From positions 1 through 64,000 of the forward strand of contig NZ_JAJAVG010000008.1 in the NCBI RefSeq assembly GCF_020531915.1: a stretch of 64,000 bases of DNA. Reading direction: 5' to 3'. This DNA is from Methylovorus mays. GTDB taxonomy: Bacteria; Pseudomonadota; Gammaproteobacteria; Burkholderiales; Methylophilaceae. Both the position numbers and the translations under genes were made by a program. The notes under the pieces are model-generated. The model worked only from the letters and a program-made list of their open reading frames with translations. It ran no database searches and had not been told where the DNA came from. Shown piece by piece: positions 57,074 through 64,000 of this stretch (positions are counted from its first letter, which is position 1; the number at the start of each line of letters is the position of its first letter).

Positions 57074-57478
57074 ATGCGCTTATTGACCGCGTTTGTTTCC
57101 GGCCTGATCTTTGGACTGGGCCTCATCATTTCCGGCATGACCAATCCGGCCAAGGTCATCGGCTTCCTGGATATTTTCGGCCATTGGGATCCTTCGCTCG
57201 GCCTGGTGATGGGCGGTGCCATCCTGGTCGGCGTGTTTGCCTTTACCTATGCAAAATCCCGAAAAACCAGCCTGCTGGGCAACACCATGCAGCTCCCCAC
57301 CAACAGCACCATTGATAAGAAACTGCTGGGCGGCAGCCTGCTGTTCGGCATCGGCTGGGGGCTGGCAGGCTACTGTCCCGGCCCGGCCATTGCCAGCCTG
57401 CTGAGTGATTACACTCAACCGCTGATTTTCACCACCGCCATGCTGGGCGGCATGTGGATCAGCAGCAAACTTTCCTGA
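57074..57478 (+). CDS. YeeE/YedE family protein, half 2
   Basis: 134 residues from ATG 57074 (in-frame upstream extension overlaps half 1 and is rejected). Contains [19 protein letters not shown] and [11 protein letters not shown], with the second conserved cysteine. Together with half 1 it probably forms a membrane channel for a reduced sulfur compound such as thiosulfate; substrate inferred from the family. Confidence 0.88.
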   Translation: MRLLTAFVSGLIFGLGLIISGMTNPAKVIGFLDIFGHWDPSLGLVMGGAILVGVFAFTYAKSRKTSLLGNTMQLPTNSTIDKKLLGGSLLFGIGWGLAGYCPGPAIASLLSDYTQPLIFTTAMLGGMWISSKLS

Positions 57479-57597
57479 CCGTCTTCCGTCCTGCCATACC
57501 GGCGCGCAGGAATTAGCCTGCGCTGCCAACATATCCGCAACACCTTAGGCTATAATCGCATCATTTAGCGCTTCTGGACCTCAGGCTAAACTTCATA

Positions 57598-58965
57598 ATG
57601 ATCAGAAAACTGCTGCAACGCGTTTTTAAAGGCTCACCCTCTTCCCCAAAAGCTGGCACGCGTACCGCTAAAACCAGCGGTTCCGTCAATCGCATTCCGG
57701 TCAAGACGCATAAAATCAACCGCAAACTGCTGAGTACAGGGGCTATCAAAACCACCGAAGGCCTGCAAAAAGCCGGGTTTGAGGCATTCATCGTCGGCGG
57801 CGCCGTGCGCGATCTGCTGCTGAAAAAGCGCCCCAAGGATTTTGATGTCGCGACCAATGCCACGCCCGAGCAGGTAAACCGCGTGTTCCGCCGCTCGCGC
57901 ATCATTGGTCGGCGCTTTCGCCTCGTGCATGTCCTGTTTGGTGATGAAACGGTGGAAGTGTCCACCTTCCGTGGCAGTCACCTGAATGATGACGGCGATG
58001 CCAAGATTGCCGACAGCGGCCGCATTCTGCGCGATAACGTCTTCGGCAGCCAGGAAGACGATGCCCTGCGACGCGACTTTACCGCCAACGCCTTGTATTA
58101 CGACCCATCCAGCGAAGATGTGCTGGATTTTCACCATGGTTACGAAGATATCGAGGCCGGCATCCTGCGCATGATAGGCGATCCAGTCACGCGCTACCGC
58201 GAAGACCCGGTGCGCATGCTGCGCGCCATTCGCCTGTCTGCCAAACTCGGCCTCAAGCTGGATAAAGCCACCGAAGCGCCTATCCCCAAACTGGCAGATG
58301 AATTGCAGGAAGTCCCCGCTTCGCGCCTGTTTGATGAAATGCTCAAGCTGTTCCTTTCCGGCCACGCCATGGAAAGCGTCAAGGCCTTGCGTCAGCATGG
58401 TCTGCATCACGGGCTGTTGCCGCTGCTGGATGTGGTACTGGAACAACCGATGGGCGAGCGTTTTGTCACACTGGCGCTGAAAAACACCGATGAGCGGGTG
58501 CTGCAGGACAAGCCGGTGTCGCCCAGCTTTCTGTTTGCCACACTGCTCTGGCATGAAGTACTCACCGCCTGGCAGCAATACCAGGACAATGGCGAGCGCC
58601 CTATCCCTGCGCTGCATCTCGCCATGCATGAGGTCTGCGATATCCAGGCCGAGAAACTCGCCATACACAAACGCTACAGCACCACCATGAAGGAAATCTG
58701 GGGCATGCAGCCACGCTTTGAGCAACGCTCAGGCAAGCGGCCCTATGCCTTGCTTGAGCACCCACGTTACCGTGCCGCTTATGACTTCCTGCTGTTGCGC
58801 TGCGAGTCAGGCGAATTACCCATGGAACTGGGCCAATGGTGGACTGACTTTGCCAATACCGATGGCGAACAGCGTAGCGCCATGTTGCAGCCCGCCACCG
58901 CCGAACCCAAGAAACGTCGCCGCCGTTCGCGCAAAAAACCGGCGGCCAAACCTGAAGCGGCATGA
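57598..58965 (+). CDS. pcnB: Poly(A) polymerase I
   Basis: 455 residues. Nucleotidyltransferase core with FIVGGAVRDLLLKKRPKDFDVATNA and RRFRLVHVLFGDETVEVSTFRG, RNA-binding region with RYREDPVRMLRAIRL, and a basic C-tail (KKRRRRSRKKPAAK). It adds poly(A) tails that promote RNA decay. A TATAAT lies at 57551-57556, 42 bases before the ATG. The last 4 bases overlap folK (ATGA). Confidence 0.94.
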   Translation: MIRKLLQRVFKGSPSSPKAGTRTAKTSGSVNRIPVKTHKINRKLLSTGAIKTTEGLQKAGFEAFIVGGAVRDLLLKKRPKDFDVATNATPEQVNRVFRRSRIIGRRFRLVHVLFGDETVEVSTFRGSHLNDDGDAKIADSGRILRDNVFGSQEDDALRRDFTANALYYDPSSEDVLDFHHGYEDIEAGILRMIGDPVTRYREDPVRMLRAIRLSAKLGLKLDKATEAPIPKLADELQEVPASRLFDEMLKLFLSGHAMESVKALRQHGLHHGLLPLLDVVLEQPMGERFVTLALKNTDERVLQDKPVSPSFLFATLLWHEVLTAWQQYQDNGERPIPALHLAMHEVCDIQAEKLAIHKRYSTTMKEIWGMQPRFEQRSGKRPYALLEHPRYRAAYDFLLLRCESGELPMELGQWWTDFANTDGEQRSAMLQPATAEPKKRRRRSRKKPAAKPEAA

Positions 58966-59450
58966 GTCGCGCCTTTGTAGCACTGGGCAGCAATCTCAAG
59001 GATCCGCAAGCGCAGGTGAGTTCGGCGCTAACCGCGCTGAACACCTTGCCTGAGACGCAGGTCGTTCGCCCCTCATCCCTTTACCGCACCGCGCCTGTGG
59101 GCTATGACAACCAGCCTGATTTCATCAATGCGGTTGCCGAGGTGGAAACCACGCTTACCCCGATTGCCCTCCTGCGCGCCCTGCTGGCCCTGGAAAATCA
59201 GTATGGACGTGAGCGGCCTTTCCCCAATGCACCGCGCGTGCTGGACCTGGATTTGCTGCTATACGAAGATGTGCAGATGCAGAGCACCGAACTGACGCTA
59301 CCCCACCCGCGCATGCATGAACGTGGCTTTGTGATGCTGCCCCTGGCCGAAATTGCACCAGAACTCAAGATTGCCGAGTACGGCACGGCCAGCGAGCTGG
59401 CTAAAGCCTGTGGCGATCAGGGCGTTATCAAAATAAAGGCTGAAGGTTAG
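58962..59450 (+). CDS. folK: 2-amino-4-hydroxy-6-hydroxymethyldihydropteridine pyrophosphokinase
   Basis: 162 residues. VALGSNL start, LLRALLALENQYGRERPFPNAPRVLDLDLLLYED carries the conserved Arg and Asp residues. Folate pathway. It is translationally coupled to pcnB, an arrangement common in proteobacteria. Confidence 0.95.
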   Translation: MSRAFVALGSNLKDPQAQVSSALTALNTLPETQVVRPSSLYRTAPVGYDNQPDFINAVAEVETTLTPIALLRALLALENQYGRERPFPNAPRVLDLDLLLYEDVQMQSTELTLPHPRMHERGFVMLPLAEIAPELKIAEYGTASELAKACGDQGVIKIKAEG

Positions 59451-59454
59451 CACC

Positions 59455-60102
59455 ATGAGTTTGATCGACAAATTTCCATATATCGTCATTGAAGGCCCGA
59501 TAGGCAGCGGCAAAACCACACTTGCGCGCAAGCTGGCGGATAAATTTTCTGCCAATTTGCTGCTGGAAAATGCCGAGAGCAATCCCTTCCTGCCGCGGTT
59601 TTACCTGGATGCGCCACGTTACGCCCTGCCTACACAGCTGTTTTTCCTGTTTCAGCGTTGCGAGCAGATCCGCGACCTGAGCCAGCGCGACCTCTTTGGC
59701 AAAGCCACCATCGCCGATTTCTTTCTGGAAAAAGACCCGCTGTTCGCCCGCATGAACCTGGATGACGAAGAGTTTGCCCTTTATCGCCAGATCTACCAGC
59801 ACCTGCAAGTACAGGTATCGACGCCAGACCTGGTGATCTACCTGCAAACCCCCGTCGATGCGCTGGCCGAGCGCGTCAATCAGCGCAACATCAGCTACGA
59901 GCAGGAGATTCCGCGCGAATACCTGAAGCGGCTGGCCGATGCCTACAGCGAATTTTTCCACCAATACGATGCGGCGCCAGTGCTCATCGTCAATAATGAA
60001 AACCTCGACATCACCAAACGTGAAGGCGCGCTGGACCTGCTGATCGAGCGCACCATGCAGATGCGCGGCCGTCGCGAGTTTTTCAACCCTAATCTGGAAT
60101 AG
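59455..60102 (+). CDS. Deoxynucleoside kinase
   Basis: 215 residues. P-loop IEGPIGSGKTTLAR (near residue 13), DRE-like ATIADFFLEKDPLFARMNL and LID-region arginines in AERVNQRNISYEQEIPREYLKRL. It phosphorylates purine deoxynucleosides (dGK/dAK type); exact specificity cannot be read. Placed between folK and panB as in many betaproteobacteria. Confidence 0.92.
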   Translation: MSLIDKFPYIVIEGPIGSGKTTLARKLADKFSANLLLENAESNPFLPRFYLDAPRYALPTQLFFLFQRCEQIRDLSQRDLFGKATIADFFLEKDPLFARMNLDDEEFALYRQIYQHLQVQVSTPDLVIYLQTPVDALAERVNQRNISYEQEIPREYLKRLADAYSEFFHQYDAAPVLIVNNENLDITKREGALDLLIERTMQMRGRREFFNPNLE

Positions 60103-60104
60103 GC

Positions 60105-60917
60105 GTGACCGTACACGATTTACAGACCATGGCGGCGCGCGGCGAGAAAATCGCCATGCTGACCTGCTATGACGCCAGCTTTGCCAAGCTGATGGAAGCC
60201 GCTGGCGTGGATGTGCTGCTGGTGGGCGACTCTCTGGGCATGGTATTGCAAGGGGCTGCCGATACCCTGAGCGTCAGCATGCAGGACATGATTTATCACA
60301 CGCGCAGTGTGGCCACCGGTAGTCGCCACACATTGATCATGACCGATATGCCGTATGGCAGCTATGAAAGTAGCCTCGAAGAAGCGCTTGATAATGCGCA
60401 GCAATTGATCGCCGCTGGCGCCCATATCGTCAAGATCGAAGGCGGCGGCCACATGGTGGCGACAGCCCGCCATCTGGTGGAACATGGCGTTCCAGTGTGC
60501 GCGCACCTGGGCTTCACCCCGCAATCGGTCAAGCAGTTAGGGGGCTACAAGATTCAGGGCAAAACCGAGGATAGCGCCAGCCAGATCATGGCCGATGCCG
60601 AAGCCATGAGCGCAGCAGGCGTATGCCTGGTATTGATGGAAATGGTGCCAGCTGCGCTGGCGGCCGAGATCACCCGGCGCATTGCAGCCCCTACCATCGG
60701 CATAGGCGCTGGCGCGGACTGTAGCGGGCAGGTGCTGGTCATCCAGGACTTGCTGGGCATTTACACCGGTCCGGCAGACAAAGACCCGGCCAGCTTCAAA
60801 TCGCCCCGTTTCGTGCGCAATTTTTTACAGGAAAGTACCAGCATTCAGGATGCCGTCCGCCGCTATGTGGAGGCGGTCAAGTCTGGTGAATTCCCCTCCG
60901 CGGCCCACGCTTATTGA
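60105..60917 (+). CDS. panB: 3-methyl-2-oxobutanoate hydroxymethyltransferase
   Basis: 270 residues from GTG 60105, two bases after the kinase stop. KIAMLTCYDASFAKLMEAAGVDVLLVGDSLGMV and IGIGAGADCSGQVLVIQDLLG are family markers; metal ligand Asp and catalytic Glu in VKIEGG are kept. First committed step of pantothenate synthesis. Confidence 0.95.
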   Translation: MTVHDLQTMAARGEKIAMLTCYDASFAKLMEAAGVDVLLVGDSLGMVLQGAADTLSVSMQDMIYHTRSVATGSRHTLIMTDMPYGSYESSLEEALDNAQQLIAAGAHIVKIEGGGHMVATARHLVEHGVPVCAHLGFTPQSVKQLGGYKIQGKTEDSASQIMADAEAMSAAGVCLVLMEMVPAALAAEITRRIAAPTIGIGAGADCSGQVLVIQDLLGIYTGPADKDPASFKSPRFVRNFLQESTSIQDAVRRYVEAVKSGEFPSAAHAY

Positions 60918-60943
60918 GCCTGGCCATTCTCCATCGAGCATTT

Positions 60944-61786
60944 ATGGACATCATACATAGCGTTACCGAACTCCGCGCCCGCCTCGCTGGCGAGACCCGC
61001 ATCAGCTTTGTGCCCACCATGGGCAATCTGCATGATGGGCACATCCATCTGGTTAACCTGGCGCGCGAACATGGCGACTGTGTGGTCGTCAGCATTTTCG
61101 TCAACCCCCTGCAGTTTGGCCCCAACGAAGATCTGGACAACTACCCGCGCACGCTGGAGCAGGATTGCGCACGCCTGCAAGCGGCTGGTGCCGATGTGGT
61201 GTTCGCGCCCTCGGTCAGCGAGATGTACCCCACCGCGCAAACCATGACCATCAGCGCACCACCCATTGCCGACAGCCTCTGTGGCGCCAGCCGCCCCGGC
61301 CATTTTTCCGGGGTCGCCACCGTGGTGATGAAGCTCTTCAACCTGGTGCAGCCGCAAGTCGCCATATTCGGTAAAAAAGATTACCAGCAGCTCAGCGTCA
61401 TCCGCGCGCTGGTGCAGCAATTCAATCTGCCAATCAGCATCATCGGCGGCGAAACCGTGCGCGAGGCCGATGGCCTGGCAATGAGCTCACGCAATGGCTA
61501 TCTGAGTCCAGCGCAACGGCAAGAGGCCAAGCGCCTGCATGCCGCTCTGCAGCTGGTAAAGCAGGCGATCCAAAAAGGCAATCATGATTACCCCGCCATC
61601 TGCGAGCAGACGCGCCAGTATTTGACGCAGCTCGGCTGGATCGTCGATTATATTGAGGTGCGGGCCGCATCTACCCTGCAACCCGCCACCGCCACAGATA
61701 CCCAGCTGGTCGCACTGGCCGCGGCCCGCCTGGGCAAAACGCGGCTGATCGACAATCTGGAATTTGACGCAAGCCACCAGGCTTGA
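60944..61786 (+). CDS. panC: Pantoate-beta-alanine ligase
   Basis: 280 residues from ATG 60944; a TTG at 60914 adds ten non-family residues. FVPTMGNLHDGHIHLV is the ATP-binding HIGH-like motif; FGKKDYQQLSVIR and GETVREADGLAMSSRN follow. Forms pantothenate from pantoate and beta-alanine. Confidence 0.95.
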   Translation: MDIIHSVTELRARLAGETRISFVPTMGNLHDGHIHLVNLAREHGDCVVVSIFVNPLQFGPNEDLDNYPRTLEQDCARLQAAGADVVFAPSVSEMYPTAQTMTISAPPIADSLCGASRPGHFSGVATVVMKLFNLVQPQVAIFGKKDYQQLSVIRALVQQFNLPISIIGGETVREADGLAMSSRNGYLSPAQRQEAKRLHAALQLVKQAIQKGNHDYPAICEQTRQYLTQLGWIVDYIEVRAASTLQPATATDTQLVALAAARLGKTRLIDNLEFDASHQA

Positions 61787-61852
61787 TGTATCGCAACCAG
61801 CCGCGGCTAAAAGCCGGCTGGTCGCGCTAACCCTCTCACCCGGGAGCTCACC

Positions 61853-62815
61853 ATGCGTTTGCTGGCATTGGTTTTAAGCAGCATGCTCTTGCTCAGCCAT
61901 ATGGCGGAGGCCGGCCCCCTGCGCGACCTGATCAACAAGCGCGCCGATGCCCGCAGCAGCGAGATGGAAGCGGAAGATGCCGCAGACAGCAGCACAGCGC
62001 TTCCCGCAGGTGTAAAGCTGCTGGCCGACATTGCCTACGGCCCAGACAAGCTGCAAAAAATGGATGTGTATCTGCCACCCCAGCTCGCTCAGGTTGCCAT
62101 GGCCCAAGCCCCGATCATTGTCATGGTGCACGGCGGCGCCTGGCGCATAGGCGACAAAACCCACAGCAAGGTCGTCACCAACAAAATAGCCCGCTGGGTG
62201 CCCAAAGGCATCATCCTCGTCTCGCTCAACTACCGCATGCTGCCCGGCACTGCCCCCTTGGCACAGGCTGAGGATGTCGCCCTCGCCCTCTCGGTGATCC
62301 AGCAAAAAGCGCCCGGCTGGAAAGGTGACTCAGGCCAGCTCATCCTGATGGGCCACTCCGCAGGTGCGCATCTGGTGAGCCTGCTTTCATCACAGCCGTC
62401 CATCGCTACCGCCTTCGGTGCCAAGCCCTGGCTGGCGACCATCTCGCTGGATAGCGCCGCACTGGATGTCCCCACCATCATGCAGCGCCGTCACCCACGT
62501 TTTTATGACCAGGCCTTTGGCAAGGACGCCAACTACTGGCGCGCCACCTCCCCGCTGCAGCAGCTCACCCAGCAGTCACTTCCCCTGCTCGCCGTATGCT
62601 CCACCCAGCGTCGGGACAACCCTTGCGAACAGGCCTACAGCTACCAGCGGCGCGCCCAGGAACTCGGCGTGCGCGTTGATGTGCTGGAGCAGAATCTCAA
62701 CCATGGGGAAATCAACGGTCAGCTAGGGCTGGAAAGCCCCTATACCAAGCAGGTGGAAAAATTCATATCCGAGCAATCCACAAGCCTGTCTGAAAAAATG
62801 AGTAGCAAGCCTTAG
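61853..62815 (+). CDS. Exported alpha/beta-hydrolase (HSL-type esterase)
   Basis: 320 residues. Signal peptide MRLLALVLSSMLLLSHMAEA. Oxyanion motif VHGGAW (near residue 88), nucleophile GHSAG, and a late His (LNHGEI) complete the hormone-sensitive-lipase-like triad. The substrate is unknown. It sits between panC and panD but has its own ribosome site (CGGGAGCTCACC), so the pathway link may be accidental. Confidence 0.85.
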   Translation: MRLLALVLSSMLLLSHMAEAGPLRDLINKRADARSSEMEAEDAADSSTALPAGVKLLADIAYGPDKLQKMDVYLPPQLAQVAMAQAPIIVMVHGGAWRIGDKTHSKVVTNKIARWVPKGIILVSLNYRMLPGTAPLAQAEDVALALSVIQQKAPGWKGDSGQLILMGHSAGAHLVSLLSSQPSIATAFGAKPWLATISLDSAALDVPTIMQRRHPRFYDQAFGKDANYWRATSPLQQLTQQSLPLLAVCSTQRRDNPCEQAYSYQRRAQELGVRVDVLEQNLNHGEINGQLGLESPYTKQVEKFISEQSTSLSEKMSSKP

Positions 62816-62964
62816 CTCTCCTGCAAGGCACTACCAGCGCCATTCATCATGGCGCGACTGTCAGGATGACAACCGAGTTATCGGTCACCTGCTAAAAACT
62901 TCGTTTATTCAGCGTGTTGTTTACCTTATAATGATCGGCCGAATTGAACAAACCCAGACCAACC

Positions 62965-63357
62965 ATGCAAAGAACCATGCTCAAATCCAAATTGCACCGT
63001 GTGCGCGTGACGCATTCGGAGCTGGACTATGAGGGCTCCTGTGCGATTGACGAGGCATTGCTCGATGCCGCGGATATTCGCGAGTACCAGCAGATCGAGA
63101 TTTACAATATCAACAATGGCGAGCGTTTCACCACCTATGCCATTCGTGCCGAACGCAATTCCGGTGTTATTTCGGTCAACGGTGCTGCCGCACGCAAGGC
63201 AAGTCCTGGCGATTTGCTGATTATTGCGACCTATGCCACTTACAGCGAAGTTGAGCTGGAAAAATTCAAGCCCCAGCTGGTGTATGTTGATGCCCAAAAC
63301 CGCATCAAGGACCAGCGTCAGGCAATCCCCGTACAAGTATCTTCACAGGCCGCCTGA
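62965..63357 (+). CDS. panD: Aspartate 1-decarboxylase (proenzyme)
   Basis: 130 residues from ATG 62965, which aligns with the E. coli start ([13 protein letters not shown]). Self-cleavage site Gly24-Ser25 (YEGSCAID) makes the pyruvoyl group. Produces beta-alanine for pantothenate. Separated from panC by the esterase gene. The next gene starts at the base after its stop. Confidence 0.95.
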   Translation: MQRTMLKSKLHRVRVTHSELDYEGSCAIDEALLDAADIREYQQIEIYNINNGERFTTYAIRAERNSGVISVNGAAARKASPGDLLIIATYATYSEVELEKFKPQLVYVDAQNRIKDQRQAIPVQVSSQAA

Positions 63358-63720
63358 ATGTTAGAACTCGAAGCAATGAAACTGGCCATCATCGACGCGC
63401 TGGAAGATATCAAAGCCTTTGATATCACCGTGATGGATGTGCGCAAGCTGACCTCCATGACCAATTACATGATCGTCGCCAGCGCCAATTCCACGCGCCA
63501 GGCCAAGGCGATCGCCGATAACGTGCGAGAAAAACTGCGCGAAAAAGGCGTGCCACTGCGTGGCACCGAAGGTGAAAAAGAAGGTGAATGGGTCCTGGTC
63601 GATCTGGACGATATCGTCGTTCACATCATGATCCCGACCGCCCGCGCCTATTACAATCTGGAACAACTCTGGGGCGAAACCGAAAGCCGTCGCTCCGCTT
63701 CCCAGGCAGCCAGCGCCTGA
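63358..63720 (+). CDS. rsfS: Ribosomal silencing factor RsfS
   Basis: 120 residues. Core AIIDALEDIKAFDITVMDVRKLTSMTNYMIVASANS and GEWVLVDLDDIVVHIM match RsfS/Iojap, which binds uL14 and blocks subunit joining in stationary phase. A second Met at residue 7 is an alternative start. rlmH follows directly as in most bacteria. Confidence 0.94.
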   Translation: MLELEAMKLAIIDALEDIKAFDITVMDVRKLTSMTNYMIVASANSTRQAKAIADNVREKLREKGVPLRGTEGEKEGEWVLVDLDDIVVHIMIPTARAYYNLEQLWGETESRRSASQAASA

Positions 63721-63730
63721 GTTTCCTCCC

Positions 63731-64000
63731 TTGAAGCTGCGTATTCTCTCGGTCGGCCACAAGATGCCCGACTGGGTGGAAAGTGCCTGCAGTGAATATC
63801 TGAAGCGCATGCCGCGCGAAGCAAGCGTTGAGATCATCGAGATCAAGCCGGACAAGCGCGCCTCTGGCAAAAATGCTGAGGTGGTGCAGGAAGCAGAAGC
63901 CAAGCGCATTCTGGAAGCCGCAGGCAAGGATTATCTGATCGCCCTGGACGAGCGCGGGCAGGAAGTCACCACGGTGCAGCTGGCTGCCCGCATGGAAACC
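63731..64000 (+). CDS. rlmH: 23S rRNA (pseudouridine1915-N3)-methyltransferase, partial
   Basis: 90 codons from TTG 63731 to the window edge; the C-terminus is missing. CTCCC-poor but family-like start MKLRILSVGHKMPDWVESACSEYLKRMPRE, then YLIALDERGQEVTT. SPOUT methyltransferase that modifies helix 69 of 23S rRNA. Eleven bases after rsfS. Confidence 0.93.
   Translation, partial: MKLRILSVGHKMPDWVESACSEYLKRMPREASVEIIEIKPDKRASGKNAEVVQEAEAKRILEAAGKDYLIALDERGQEVTTVQLAARMET

Noticed and set aside
57634-58725. Antisense frame of 363 codons opposite pcnB
   Set aside because: Shadow of the conserved pcnB reading frame; no start signal or family match.

Overview
The window reads as a stretch of chromosome from a Gram-negative betaproteobacterium. 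The best guess is family Methylophilaceae (Methylovorus/Methylobacillus/Methylophilus type). This rests on overall protein character and on gene orders such as miaB-phoH-ybeY-corC-lnt-glyQS-gmhB-plsC and folK-dNK-panB-panC; no 16S gene is present, so the genus is inference only. Genes are densely packed. There is no rRNA, recognisable tRNA, CRISPR array, prophage or insertion sequence.

Layout. 1-5.7 kb: a cut-off membrane protein, a DoxX-pirin-azoreductase group with a divergent LysR regulator, a LexA2-like repressor with its own operator, and a FemAB-like acyltransferase. 5.9-9.3 kb: a glycine-zipper lipoprotein, an EF-hand protein and an OmpR/EnvZ-type two-component system behind a Crp-type site. 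9.4-15.2 kb: siroheme synthase (cysG) and a Fur-controlled heme uptake set (hmuSTUV). 15.4-27 kb: the housekeeping run miaB, phoH, ybeY, corC, lnt, glyQ, glyS, gmhB, plsC and a YgjP-type metalloprotease, interrupted by a small exported protein and mscL. 27-30.3 kb: nsrR and hmp (nitric oxide defence) with matching operators, then bfd and two bacterioferritin subunits that have lost complementary ligands. 30.4-38.6 kb: the cbb3 oxidase cluster ccoNOQP-ccoGHI, followed by ompW, ilvE, a zinc-finger protein, murI and a cobalamin adenosyltransferase.

42.4-57.5 kb is a sulfur-acquisition island. It carries yezD, an OprO/P-like porin, a sulfate-binding protein, DUF2325 and Mop/TOBE proteins; a convergent operon of serine acetyltransferase, family 2A encapsulin shell and a cysteine desulfurase with a long disordered N-terminal arm; then a second sulfate-binding protein, a degenerate EAL protein, cysTWA, a FadL-type channel and two YeeE halves. 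Together these genes could import sulfate, make O-acetylserine for cysteine, and release or store cysteine sulfur inside a protein shell. AT-rich promoter boxes and a 20-nt element shared within the island suggest co-regulation. 57.6-64 kb: pcnB, folK, a deoxynucleoside kinase, panB, panC, an exported esterase, panD, rsfS and the start of rlmH.

The most interesting items are the encapsulin-desulfurase-serine acetyltransferase operon with a possible attenuator in its leader, the complementary bacterioferritin pair, the catalytically degenerate EAL protein inside the sulfate transport operon, and a low-GC patch within glyS.
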